DNA of 64,000 nucleotides from Paralichthys olivaceus (Eukaryota > Chordata > Actinopteri > Pleuronectiformes > Paralichthyidae). A model generated the notes under the pieces. The model saw nothing but the letters and a program-made list of their open reading frames with translations. It searched no databases and was not told the origin of the DNA. Position 1 is the stretch's first letter, and the number at the start of each line of letters is the position of its first letter. Below, one piece after another: positions 14,008-26,637 of this stretch. Made by a program: the position numbers and the translations under genes. The stretch is taken from NCBI RefSeq assembly GCF_024713975.1, contig NC_091094.1, positions 14,417,001 to 14,481,000 of the forward strand. Reading direction: 5' to 3'.

Positions 14008-14330
14008 CCATAGTCTGTATATAAAGATGGAAGACGCATCCCTACTTCCTCCCACTTTTCATAAATTAAGCCAAAATATCCCAGATACGAACAGTGCCAC
14101 TGCTTGTGAATTTGGAGCCTGAGTCTGACAGTAGAGATCAGGGGATGGAGTCCCATTGATACACGCGATCGATTAATCGCGAGTCACAGAAAAATTGATA
14201 TCCCATTCATTACATGTAACATGGACGAGGCAGGGTTTATGTCCTATAATGCAGCCAGCCACCAGGGGGCGATCAAGATGATTTAGCTTCACTTTAGGGG
14301 AGCTGTCATGTCATCCATCAATTTTTATCT
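14008..14330. repeat. Probable dispersed DNA-element repeat
   Basis: The block begins CCATAGTCTGTATATAAAGA and includes CAGCCACCAGGGGGCGATCA and GGGGAGCTGTCATGTCATCC. I recognise these words from memory as part of a common percomorph interspersed repeat. It contains no coding sequence. Boundaries and class are uncertain. Confidence 0.5.
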
Positions 14331-17300
14331 CTCAGAACAGAATAACAACCTTAAAACATGAATAAGAAGAAATGATCGATGCATGAATTAGAGTCAGATA
14401 GAGGGCAAACAAACTAACACTTTCCTTTTCTTTTTGTTCTCTTCTTCTACTCAGAGTTTCCAATCACTCACTAATCAATCATGTACCTTTTCCTCCCACC
14501 TGCACATCTTTCTTTGACCTCTCCATTCCATTTCTTTTAATCTGGCTCAACAATTGACTCAGACAGACTGAGAGCTGAAGCTCATTGTGATGCCGCACAC
14601 AGCCGAGCTGCAGAACAGTGTCTCTCTCCCCAGACTGCACTGTTACAGTGACCTCCACATATATCTGGGTTGAATGTGGATATTTTGATCGATTTATCTC
14701 GAGTAAAAACAGCAACAGAGTCACAGGTTCCCTGTGGACAGAGAAGCTTATGTGCACTGTGCACACCTATAACGAAGTGGGTTTAGTTTATTAGTAATAT
14801 TCAAGATATGGCTGGGGGAAAAATTATATGAAACAAGGTTTTCCATCACTATTGATGTTTATTACTTGCATGTGTTGCATATGTATTTCTTGCACTTGCA
14901 TCCATGTAGACTGGTCTTCCTGTCCATCTTGAGTCCACACACATCGCAGCATTTCTTTTTGTTGCTACCTGGTTTGGTCCATTTCCTTTCACCTCTCTCC
15001 AAAAACATGCTGGCTGTGATAAGGAGCCACAAAGGCAAAGCTATTATTTGTTGTATCCCGCCCCTAATTTGCAGGTGGGATAGAGCGAGAGAAAATACAG
15101 AAAGGTTTCCGTAAGACGGAGGGTAAAATGTTCGGTAATGTGGGAGCAGAGAGGTTTAGGTGCTTAAAAGGAAGCAATGTTGCAAGGTGCAGACAAAAAA
15201 GGAAAGAGTGGACCTACAATTTCCACACTTGGAATTGACCTCAGCTCCAGAGGAGTGAGTGTATAGTGTGCAGTCATTAAAAATATGTTGATTCTTATGT
15301 TCCTCACAGAAAATGAGCCATGACCAATGAGTCTGAGGTTAGAAAAACAATTAATTGCATAATTGTTCTTTCAGCAAACATTGAAATCGGTCCCACAAGC
15401 CTGAATCTTGGATTGGACTATTCACTGTTAAGTTTATGATCCCATATTTCAAAAGTCCGATTTCCAAGAGCCTGTATTTCCAATGTTAAAGTTTGAAGAA
15501 ATATCTTCAATTTGTTTATGCTGGAATAAGTAATGGCATGGCTTCATGCAGAGAGTGGATATGGCTTTAAACTATTAAAGCCGTATGTTTTTCTAATCAT
15601 AATTCAGCGCTTATGGTGTTTTAAGAACCTGGATGCTGGAGAAAGTGCAATAAATTTCCTCCTATTACGTATCCTAAATTCTCAAAATCCTTCCCTGTAG
15701 CCCAGCCAGTTGAGGTTACTTTTTTAATCTTATTAATTTTGAGAGTAACTCAACCATCAGAAAAGATTTTTTCTAATAGGAACAACACGAGGAGTCCAGG
15801 GAGCTGAGTGGGGCTCCCCTAATCCTGACGTATTTATTCAAGCCTGTCCTCTATGAACCTCGTCGCCCCACTGGGGTCAAAGCACGAGGGTTGTTAGTGA
15901 GCATCCTCTTTTATGAAGCTTCACTTCTAATGAGGCCCACACAACCCAGTGCCCAGTGAACCAAGACTCCCTCGCCCTCTCATTTGCTTTCTCTACCTTT
16001 TCTTAGCCCATACCCTCTTTTCTGCCCTCTCCTTCTCTGGAAACACATTAGAAGATAACAGTCAAAAACTGGACAAATGACTGTAATTACTGTAATACTA
16101 TCTATCTATATTAACCCTAGATTATACTAAATAAATATCTGGACTAATGTAAACAACATGGCAGCCTCCATAGAGAGGACCTGCTCCTGATGTAAATACA
16201 AAGTATTTAAATGTAAAGGGCCTTTTATAGGGTAAAGAAAACTACAATTCGATTCGATATCACAAAATTCTACACACTGTACCTTTAAAGTGCTTTACTG
16301 TATATTTAAATCTAAATGGGACCTTAATTTAGAAAATAAACATCATGCTGAACTGAAGTGGACTTGAAACTGGAGATTGAGACCATGAAGTTGAATCATT
16401 TTCTTGTAGACTTCTATAAGTCTTTTTGGAACCAGGGGTGGCCTTAACTGGTTGTCTGAGTGTATATAGGTTCCAGGCACTTCTGCCAGGGCTTCACTTG
16501 AGTCTGTGTCCATTTGTATGAGTTAATTGAACAGTTTAACACATGAAATAACGAAAACACTGTATAGATTTTTTGCTTATTTGCATTTTTCAAGACAAAA
16601 CTGTCAAGCGTCAGGGGTGTTTGATATGTTTTATATGTGGGTATAATGAGAGCCTGCCATCACCTCCAGCCAGATGTGTTATCTAATGCTTATTTTCATC
16701 ACTCCCTGTTGATTTGCCATCCGTCAAAGCATCATAAAACCCTGAAACTGGGTGATTTATTTTGCCACTCAGAGGCGATCACTGCCAGAGGGTGGAAAGA
16801 CACACATATCTAGCCTGGGCAGGGGGATCGGAAATATGACTGTGCTTGTTATCCTGGAGGAGTATGCCCTCAGAGAGTACATGTCCAACGTCTAGTCCAG
16901 GCCAACGTCAATTTCAGAAAGACCACTGGGAAATACGGTGACAGGTTAAAGAGACGGCTAGACTGCTGGAGAGAGAGTCAGAGAGGAGGATGAAGTGATG
17001 GGTGAAGGGAGAGGACGGGAGAAACAGAGGAGAGGTGGTGTGGAGAGGAAGAGAGAGAGTAAACGAGAAGGATATCACCAGTAATATGTAGGGAGAGGGG
17101 TATGGAGGAATGCGGATAAGATGAGGAGCCTTAACTTTAGTGAATGTGCATAGAATATTTTGTCATTATGATAATTTGACTTTAAGTGTTTGTTTGAAAT
17201 GCATAAATAAATGGGATCAGGAGGTGCTGGTGTAGATACATGATGCTGCATGCTTGTCTTTAATTCCTGCACCCATAGTTTTTATCTTTTCATTATTTCT

Positions 17301-20300
17301 TTCCGTTCTCATTATTTCATCACATTTTCATTTTATTCACCTCTGCAAGACCTTCGAGCAACTCAATTTCTACAGATTTTATTCCCACCTCTTTCCTGAA
17401 CCTGGCAGTAAGTGGAGGAAAATGAAGATTTGCAAATTAGGTCTTTAATCCTATTAATTTCCTGTAATGCTGGATTATGGATTTTTCCAGAGATTATATA
17501 TAGTAATTAGTCCACATGGCAAATTGTATTAGTGTAAAGCCACAACTCTTAACAGCACAGGAGACTTTGCTCAAAATCAGGGAGTGAAACACAACCACCA
17601 AGTTTTTAATCTCCACTGTGTGTTCAGTTGCACTTTAAGTGAGACAATGTGTAAAGTAATACTGTATTAGTGATGTGAACAGTCTATTTTTGTCACCTTA
17701 TCTCAACTCTAAAGGCAAAGTCACACATACGTGAATGTATGTATTAGTGGTGAACCTTCACCTCCTCCTTCACGTGGCATGTCAAATCACAGCATGGCTT
17801 TCTGTGGAGTGTCTTTGGTGTACTGGTGAACTTTGACCCACGATATTTGCTTGTCATTTGCTTCTGTGTGACTGGGCCCAGTGTTACTGTGAAGGACTTA
17901 GGTGCTGGTAATTTTCCTGTAAACATCTGCCCAAAAAAGAAAACATTAACTATGCTTTAACTTTAACTCTTAAATACTTAAAACACTGAATTTGTATTTT
18001 TGTAGCAGTTGTGTTGTGTTAGTGTCCTGTGAACAAACCAACTAGAAAGACATTCAGTAAACAGTACACCTCCACCAAGGCCCAACAGTCCCCTCATGAA
18101 ATTCCTAGAACTGCTTCTCTATCCAGATACAAATGAAAACTTAATGGATTCTTACTTGGCCCACTTACTTCAAACCGACCCAACAACTGCTAACCAACCT
18201 AGCTACACAAAAGCATTTTACAGCCACAAGAGACCAGTAAATTATAAGATGAATCCAATATCATTTAATGTATTCTTACATATAAGGAGAGATATGGCTC
18301 CCACTTATATCGTTCTAATTGATGTCTATTTTTAGCTTTAATGGTTGAGTCATCATTTGCCTTGTGTGTCATGACGGCCCACTACTGAGTCTACTGAGGA
18401 GGGATTACTCCTGGAGGATCCTTGTCACTGGTCTTCAAATCACCTCAGCTCCATCTAACATAAATTAAAGGGTTTCATTTTTACAGTCCTTTAGAAGAAG
18501 TGTTGTTTCTTCAGATAAAAGTGGGATTGTACGGATACAGGTGTAATCCGGCCGTCTCCTCTCTGTAAAGAACAGATCGATGTGTGGTCAGCCAAAAGCT
18601 GCAGGATATGTAAGGTGTGACAAAATGAATCATTATTCTTTCAGCTGACTTGTGAACGTTCTCCCAGAGACAGCTGGGAAATGAAAACATCTACAGAGAC
18701 ATCAGGTTTTCCCACCTGGACCACAAGATCATTTTTTATTTTCACAAGGAAATAACTCATCATCAATCCACATGTCAAGATATTTCATTGCACATGAAAT
18801 CTTGGAATTTTAATCGGTAATAAAACTGGGGGGTTTGTCAATATGTAATGGTGGGGTGGGGGGGTTTGGGAACAAGCTTCATCTCAGGATAAGCAACAGT
18901 TGCCACAGAACTGATATATGATAATAGAAATTAATTAGATTTGCAGCTTGTCTTGTGTAAAAGTCCCCACGCACCACTGCCACTTACCAAATTTATGAAA
19001 CTTAATATTTGTGCCAGCCTTCTGGGTTATGAGCTGCCATCTTCTGATGATAAAACTGGAGACTGATTAACATTTGAATGAAATCTCTGGAGAAATCTTA
19101 TCCTTGTTCACTTAATCAACCAACAGCTGTCAGACAGTGAAAACCTCCCTTACTTATGAAATATAGATGCTCTCTGCTATTGTTAGATATTAAGAACATG
19201 GTGATTGATCAAAATGTCTCATTCATGGTTCATTATGAAACCACTGTGTGTTCCTCGAGCCGTTTCGGATTAAATGTCCTTGTCAGTCTACACAGGCCCT
19301 TTTACAAAATGCATGCAGCGATAGTAGAGCATCCCAGTAGCTGCAGGCAGTAACATTTTATTTCTCATTATTGCTGCTCATGTTCTCCATTGAATGTTGA
19401 TTTTTATTATTACATTCTTCTTTGAAGTCTGGGCAAAGCTACAAATAGAATTTAAAACATAACTGCTTTTTGAAACCCCTTATTCATTTTGCGTCCAAAA
19501 ATATTATCAGACTGCAATAAGATTGTTGTAATCAGTTTCTATTGGAAGCACTTTCCATCAAGAAACCGTCCAGAAGGAAACTGTCCTCAGTGATACTCAC
19601 AATGATACTGATGCTGATATTTCAATGGTAGGCAAACGTGAATGTATAACGCACTCACAATTACTTATCTCCACATGCAAATCAGCAAATTATCCAAAGT
19701 TAAATAAGTAATAAAAATATTTTAAAATGTAGATATATATTCTTTGAGGGGGGTCGATTGGAGCCAAGCCCAGCGAGTGCACACCCAGGGCAGGTCGCCA
19801 CCATATTGCACGACCAAACATTTAGGGATAAACGATCCTTCATATTCACATGTATGGTCAATTAAAAGTCTTTAATTAATCTAATTAAAGTGCAATTTTG
19901 AAAGAAGCATAATTTTTTTGGGGGGGGGCTTCTCAAAAGATGACAGACACAGAGTCATGAGGTAAAAGACATGACCTGACATTTCTTCTTTAGCAAAAAG
20001 AAAGTGGTCAAGACAGAAGAATCAACAGTGATGCTCAAACATCTGACTGTGGCGGCTGATTGCACACCAGGCTAATGATATGATTACCGGTGATTGGGGA
20101 AATGTAATCACCCTGTAAGTTTTCAGGTGGTCCGACCAAAAATGTAAATAATGTGTTAAAAGTATCATTGTTAGTTTTTTCATTTACAAACAATTGATCT
20201 CCTTTTAGTTGAGGTATAAATGTAGAGCCATCTATGTTTTTACAGTTACACAGATTGAGGAATTAAAAAATATCCCGATGGAATTAAATTTTAAGTTTAG

Positions 20301-22559
20301 ATCATCACATCTCCTTTAATTTTGACCTGCTCGTTGACAGGGGACAGGTCATTTAACTCATGTGGAAAGACCCCCACCAAGTGTTGTGCATATGTTACTA
20401 CAGAACGACACACACACAGTGGACTCTGGCAATGCACCAAAAATGTCAAAATACATGGTGTGTTTGACGACTTTACTCTAGATTGAATATTTGTGGGATT
20501 TTTGAGGAAGCAGGGGACTCAATTGCAGAAGAAGAGTGTTGAATTCACGTTTTTCTTAATTATCGATATAGCTCAAAATCCTTGAGGTTCCTGCGATAAG
20601 CCAAAAAACACCATCTATATTACACAAGTACGTCCAAATGTTTCAAACCCAAAGCAAATAAAACTGAATCAAATGACACAGGCAGGTCATGTTTGCTTCA
20701 GTGATCTCAGACTCAGCTATATTAGAGCTGCACTTGGGATTTTGAGTCAGATTCAATTATCATTATCATTAATTTTCTCATGAAAACCTTCTCAGAATTC
20801 TGTTATATTTAATTATTTCATCAAAACACATCAATTGTTTTAATCTAGTAGCTGCAATACAGTTCAATATGCATCTAATGAACTTTCTGATGAATAATTA
20901 ATGAAAAGAAATAAGTTAATCTCTACATTCTGTAACAGTGGAACAGATTGCAGATCACACTCAAGTATCATCAGATCCATTTCATAGTTGACTTTTAAAG
21001 TTGGCTTTGTTCACACACACACAATACAAGGCAATAACAATGGATACTCAATGACTACTTTATTAAAAAATAACATTTAATATGCAATGATACAACACTG
21101 TGTGGAGCGCGTGAGTGTGTGTGTGTGTGCAGGGGGAAGTACAGTTGTCCGAGAGAAGACGTGAAAGGTTGCTGGTCAGCTGTGAGGACATGCTGTAGTC
21201 GTCTCATGCTGCATTCATCACACATGGATGGAGAACTTGGCCAGGATTTGGCATCCTGAGCAACAACTGAGATCTGACACAGTCTGAAGGTTTCATTTTG
21301 TTTTGCTCATCTTTATTATAAGCAGGGATTAATTCAATGGGGAAACACTCCCAAACCCTGAGTTTCTGACTCGTGTGATAGCAGTATGAAGTCAGAGGTT
21401 AGTATATTTGGAATGCCCTTGTGTTATGAATGCAGCATTAGTCCTGAGAGGAGAAGGGTTACTGTAGGGTCTATTGTTTGGGGAGGGTGGAGTCAAAATG
21501 GGATGGGCAGAGAAAGTACCCAATTCCATCATCAAATCAACACAGGACAAATCTGAGACCCCTGAAATACAACAGATATGTTCAGCTAATACTGTATGGC
21601 CCTACTGTAGAGTGAAGTTCTGCATTGTCTCGGATAGATGCCATAGTGCATGTCATTTCAAAAATAAAAAAGACACCACGATATTCCTAAGTGTATGGTA
21701 GACTGAGTGGTATTTTACAAAATGTCACATTATTTCACAAAATAGTGGCGCAGTCTCACAATAGATTTGTCCTGGTTTCAGTGGACAACGTGAAGCACTG
21801 ACGATGTGAGATGGCAGTATTCAGCTCTGCAACAATGTAACAGCACCAAGAAGAAAAAGAAACAACCGTAATGACGGAGACAAGTGCGAGATCAGACTCC
21901 TTGTAAACAAGTCCAAGGTCTATAGGGGCGTTTCACTATCTTTTTGTTGGATAAAATTGCTACATTAAAAACAAAAACCTATTGGCAGTATTAGACTAAT
22001 CCAGATAACACACAGGCTTTACTTGCCAATCCTCTAGTTGAGTTAGAAACTGTAGATGATTTCTCATATATATATATACCCATTCTTAATCTCAGGTCCT
22101 AAAATAATGTTTATGAGATGAATGTCAAAGCTGCAGATTTGAAACTTTGTAGCAATGAAGTGACTGTGCTGGACATTGTTGCATTTCTTAATGCATCTCA
22201 GTTTCAAGGCATGTGTGGAAGACTTCATCATGCTACTTAGAAGACTAAGGAAAGGCTAGGTTATTCAAAAGGCTAGCTAACAACTTAAAGTGTGTCTTGG
22301 AGATTTAATACTCTGAGACAGGTACAAAATTAAGTAAATGACTCACTAAACTGGCTAATACAAATTCTACTATGGAACTATGGCGTGGAGAAGTATTAGG
22401 ATAGATAAAAAAATCTTTCTCCAAGAGTTGCAGAATCCCTAGTACTTGGACACAAGTAAGAAAAAAAAAAGCTTCGGTGGCAGCAATTTTAGCTTTTTGT
22501 AGAAAAGTTTCCCACATCAATATGATTCACAAACTGGGTTGTTCAATAACACACTTGCA
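14331..22559. other. Intergenic; right end is zinc finger gene 3' region
   Basis: No exon is supported. The portion adjoining 22559 should contain the 3' UTR of the minus-strand zinc finger gene. A minus-strand AATAAA near 21306-21312 is one possible cleavage signal, implying a 1.2-kb UTR. A MITE fragment lies at about 16130-16287 and a short (AT)n run at 22065-22078. The remainder is AT-rich with no clear structure. Confidence 0.45.
16130..16287 (-). mobile_element. MITE-like fragment, family shared with 63969-64000
   Basis: Read on the minus strand it starts AAAGGTACAGTGTGTAGAAT and runs through CTTTACCCTATAAAAGGCCC to GTCCTCTCTATGGAGGCTGC. The window's last bases, from 63969, begin AAAGGTCCAGTGTTTAAGAT, the same terminal sequence in the opposite orientation. 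The word order agrees with a short non-autonomous DNA element very common in percomorph introns (recalled, not checked). No target duplication was identified. Confidence 0.6.
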
Positions 22560-25141
22560 TCATTGCCCTGAGAAATACGTTCCCTCACGGCTATGGGTCT
22601 GGAGATGCCTTTTGATTTTGTCGGAGCGGCTGAAGCACTTGCCGCACACGGGGCAGCTGTATGGCTTCTCCCCCGTATGGATCCTCATGTGGACCTTCAG
22701 GTGAGCCATCTGCGTGAAGCCCTTCCCACAGATCTGGCACCGGAATGGTTTTTCTCCTGTGTGGCTACGCTGGTGCTCCTGGAGTCTCCCAGAGGAGCTG
22801 CAGCATTTCCCACATACACCACAGCGGTATGGTTTTTCCCGTGTGTGCACTTGTACGTGCACGTGCAAGTGGCCGACGTGACTAAATGCCTCACCGCAAA
22901 CTTTGCAGCAGAAAGATGACATGTGTGCTTGTAGGGGGGATTTCTGATTGGGGCAGTCCACGGCATTGGCTCCTGGGTTGCGCATGTGAGAGGCCTGTGC
23001 TCTGCTAGCTGCAGTTCCAGCTCCCTTAGCACCAACCATCTGTCCTCCATTGTCCACGCCTATAATATCAATGTTGTTCTCATTTGAGCAGTTTGGGTTG
23101 ACCGGTGCGAGAGGCTGGGCACCGCTGTTGGAAGAAGTCGAGCCTCTGTGGCCTCCTCCGCTCTCCGCCTTCACATGCCTGGAGGAGCCACGGGAGCCGG
23201 GATCCCTCTCTCTGTTCTCCACACCCTGACTCTGAGGGATGTTGGATGTGTGGGGGCCGTCCTGGGGGTATTCATTTCCAACACGTGGAGGAGTGAACAT
23301 GTTTTCTGGTGTGCTGCAAGAGCCGTGCCCCCGAAGCTGATCATCTCCTTGGTTGGCCCGGAGATCTCTTTTATCCTTGATCTGAATTGGAATACGCTCC
23401 TCATGCCCCATGCTGGGACTCCACTCGCGCCTGGGATGCTCACCATCCTCCTCCTCCAACAGCGCCATGGATGGACGATCTAAGAATACAACAGAAGGAA
23501 GAAGAGGTTCAGTTGAAAATGTTTAGTCTAAAGCATCATTTAGGCGTTCTGACCCATACATTTTTTATTACCGGATGTGCATGTTTTTTAACTTTTAAAA
23601 TCAAATTGAACTCCACAGTAGCAAACACAAATGTGTCCATGGTGTGATATGCCACAAGGCCCTTGCACTCCACAGAATTGAAGAATATGACTGTATGTAT
23701 TTATCAAAATGGACTTAGACGTCAATTTAATTGTAGTTAAGCACAAGTTTAGACACTGTAAATCTACAGCAAAGCCTCCAAAGCATGTGCAGTATTAGGG
23801 CTGGGTGTTTTACAATAACTATAATTATTGCAATATAATTTTCCACAAAAGCAGATAGCAATATATACTGTACCAAAAGTTCAGTGTGTATTGATATAAT
23901 GGCTGGTTTAAATGTTCTACCTCAGATTAGTAAAATATTTACTATTTATCAAGAGTTTAAAACCACAACCTTCACTCAGGAGCAAAAATCGATCTTTAAA
24001 CTTAAAAGAAATAATAACGTAACGATTCTCATAATTATGTATATTGACAATAAAATCCATCATAACAACTTTATATCACCTTATCGCCCAGTCCTATGAA
24101 GCATCCTTCTGTTAAACACCTCTCTATCAGTGGAGCAAAGCACTGGACTCACCATCAGAACATAATCACAGCTGTGGTGAAACAAAACATGTGTAAACTC
24201 ATGTGTTGTCACCAGGAAACTGAAAAGCAGAGATACACCACATCTACTGTGCATAAAGGCACTTCAATGGTGGTTGATGGCATATTTCATAGACGTGTTT
24301 GAAATGTTACTGTCCCTCTGTAAACACTTTCAAAAACCCTCAGCAACTTTTTGCTAGTCAACAGTACTGAATGTCATGTCTGTATCTAATATTCACCGGC
24401 TTGGACCCATGAGTGTTGCATTACATGAACTCACAGCACCTAACACTTTGATTGTGACACTGCTAAAGGAATTCTCTTAGGGACACAAATACAGTATTAT
24501 TTACTATCACAACTGATGGCAGCAGCTTCAGACGTGGGTCTTCATGGGGGGAACTTTTCAACTGAGAGTAAATGATCAACACTAGGAGATGGCGCCTCCA
24601 TGCTGCTCAGTGTTCACCAGCATCTGTCACTGTCAAACAAACTGCGATGTGGAAACAATCACTCCGTCAGCACACGAGGAAATTCATGTGAAGCTGACTG
24701 CTAACTCTGGTTGTTAGCTAGTGGGCTAACCTAGCTCACCGGCTAACGAACAAAGGTTGCTAACGCGCTAGCCGCTCCACAACAACAGCGGCTAACTAGC
24801 TCGCTAGCGGCTAAAGTGAACTCTTGTGGGGGAGTGGGCCGATGTTTTTTGTGGGACTATTTGTTGTTAAGTGTGTCCGGTGCGCCGCCGCTGGAGTTCC
24901 ACCACCGCACAGACTCTGACTGAACACGAACCAGCACCGTTAGCTTCGAGCGGGGCTAACCTGGCCATATTTCAATCCCAGCGTCCCGCAGCCTGCGCCT
25001 CAGATGGTCGTTCTCCCGCTCCCGGATCGCTATCTCCTCCTGGTACTCCAGGATCGTGTCCTCCACTGACTTGTAGATCTCCTGTGCAGCTAGCATGAGG
25101 CGCTCAGTCAGGAAGACGTTCAAAAACTGCAGTTTGGTCAT
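22560..25141 (-). CDS. Teleost C2H2 zinc finger protein, four fingers, two coding exons
   Basis: Likely nuclear DNA-binding protein. Coding exons: 24961-25141 (60 codons plus 1 nt) and 22560-23479 (stop at 22560), total 366 aa. The join uses CCAG|GTTAGC and TTCTTAG|ATCG and reads GIEIWP-DRPSMALLEEE. The N-terminus (MTKLQFLNVFLTERLMLAAQ, then a charged helical EEIAIRERENDHLRRRLR stretch) is a conserved leader I recall from many fish zinc finger genes, probably an oligomerisation or partner-binding helix. Residues about 80-245 are low-complexity and polar. Four C2H2 fingers occupy about 250-353, with TGEKP-type linkers and C-x2-C-x12-H-x3-H spacing; the tail after finger 4 is short. ATG 25141 is chosen because the conserved leader starts there; an in-frame ATG at 25210 would add 23 unlike residues. 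I cannot name an orthologue or target site. Confidence 0.88.
24697..24815. repeat. Cluster of GCTAAC / GCTAGC words in zinc finger intron 1
   Basis: About ten copies of GCTAAC, GCTAGC or GTTAGC and close variants fall within 120 bp just inside the first intron (for example near 24699, 24713, 24725, 24742, 24759, 24767, 24791, 24803). The cluster is irregular in spacing, so it is not a tandem array. Similar words recur near other promoters in the window. Confidence 0.6.
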
Positions 25142-25205
25142 TTTCTTGGGATGCACTGGGCTGCTGCTGGTATCCAAGATGGACCAAAAAAAGATGCTCG
25201 ACCCA

Positions 25206-25215
25206 GTCACGTGAC
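25206..25215. promoter_or_regulatory. GTCACGTGAC palindromic E-box upstream of zinc finger ATG
   Basis: A perfect 10-bp palindrome with a CACGTG core lies 65 bp upstream of the start codon. It fits the USF and TFEB/TFE3 (CLEAR-type) consensus. A pyrimidine tract of CTT/CTC repeats (about 25218-25272) follows immediately upstream of the gene. Binding is inferred from sequence only. Confidence 0.5.
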
Positions 25216-25384
25216 CCGGACTTTTCTCTTCTTCTTCTTCTTCTCCTTCTTCTTCTCCTTCTTCTTCGTTCTCGACTTACACCCTCCCTCCCTCGCTGGG
25301 CAGGGATGGGTTCACTCCAAGCCCACGGTTCACTCCGGTTGATGTGGACAGACAATAGAGTATATATGCTGTTTATAACCTTAA

Positions 25385-25600
25385 TATATAGATCACACAT
25401 AGCTGTCAGAATATAGTGTAATATTATATAGAGTTCACACATAGCTGTCAGAATATAGTGTAATATCATATATAGATCACACATAGCTGTCAGAATATAG
25501 TGTAATATCATATATAGATCACACATAGCTGTCAGAATATAGTGTAATATCATATATAGATCACACATAGCTGTCAGAATATAGTTTAATATTATATATA
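25385..25600. repeat. 42-bp minisatellite, five copies
   Basis: Five tandem copies of a 42-bp unit built on GATCACACATAGCTGTCAGA plus ATATAGTGTAATATCATATATA-type sequence. Copies two to four are almost identical, and the first and last diverge slightly. Because 42 is a multiple of three, the array gives a spurious open frame of 14-residue repeats on the minus strand. It lies between the divergent zinc finger and gnl3 promoters. Confidence 0.92.
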
Positions 25601-26520
25601 ATAACACCTGCTGCTCTCATACTGACACAAATGCTAAAGGTTGCATTCATAAAGTCATGAAGTGGTTACATATTTTATCTTCTATGTCCTACAATCACCA
25701 TCAGGTTTTCAGGTTTTCAACATACAATGAATGTGCTTTGGTGTAAAACATACATAATAAATAACAAAAAGAAATAAGTGGGGAGCTTAATTAAATTAAG
25801 AGGACTCAAGATTAAAATATCATATTGAAACGTTTGCAGTTGCATTCCCTGGGGGTGAAGTGTGTGTGAGTTGCTATTTGTAACAGTCCTTAACTTGTCA
25901 GTGTTTTGGGTACTCCTCAGTCTCTGGAGGTGTGTTCACCAGTCTTTGCTGTGATGGAGGTGATGGAGGTAACCCCTGTTGGTGGTGGATCTCAATGTCC
26001 GAATGGCAGCAGTTCTAACAGGGAGGGAATGTGTGGAGAAGTCCTGTCGTACTAAACTGAACTTGAGAGTTCAAGAGAGATTTTTACTGTCATTGTCCCT
26101 AATTAGGTGTTCAGACATAATGATATGATAATAACAATATCAAAGCATCATACATATGATCAGCTAAAATCATTCAGATATAAAAATGAACATGATGTCA
26201 CTTTATATATATATATGCAATAGAAGATTCTTACAGATAATGTATATTAAAATACTATTAAAATAATGTTGCTAATGCTATATATTAGGATATTATACAT
26301 ATATACATTTCTATGTATACAAGTCAGTAAAAGATGCCTTTAAATTATTTTTAAAAGTTCAACTCACAATGTCTGCTTTTCTTCTTTCGACTTAATGTAA
26401 AGTTAGCTAAGAATATTATGCAGTGTTGTTATTGTTGTTGTTGTTTAGAGGAGTTTTCATTTTATAAAAATCAAATTACAGCACCATCACCATCCGTAGT
26501 TACATTACACACTCCGGTTC
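25601..26520. other. Intergenic between zinc finger gene and gnl3
   Basis: AT-rich spacer with a short (TA)n run near 26205-26217. No exon or RNA gene was recognised. The proximal gnl3 promoter begins about 26520. Confidence 0.5.
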
Positions 26521-26637
26521 AGCAGGTGGCGCAGCATCAGCTCCGCGCCCTCAGAAGCGGAAGTGACAAAACGTCATACTCGTGGACTCCACCACGTGTG
26601 AGAGTCTCAGTCACATTGGCAGATCTACAGCAGCACC
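26520..26637 (+). promoter_or_regulatory. gnl3: gnl3 proximal promoter: ETS site and CACGTG E-box
   Basis: A GC-richer stretch directly upstream of the gnl3 start holds CGGAAGTG (26558-26565, ETS/GABPA-type), ACGTCA (26571-26576, CRE half-site) and CACGTG (26593-26598, Myc/USF E-box) 40 bp before the ATG. Nucleostemin is known as a Myc-responsive gene in mammals, so the E-box is a plausible functional site. No TATA box is evident. Confidence 0.55.

Noticed and set aside
22697-23446. Several overlapping ORFs on both strands in the zinc finger exon
   Set aside because: These are shadow frames of the real minus-strand zinc finger coding exon.
25104-25607. 167-codon minus-strand ORF with 14-residue repeats
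   Set aside because: The repeats come from the 42-bp minisatellite and the poly-Arg from the CTT/CTC tract. Not a protein.
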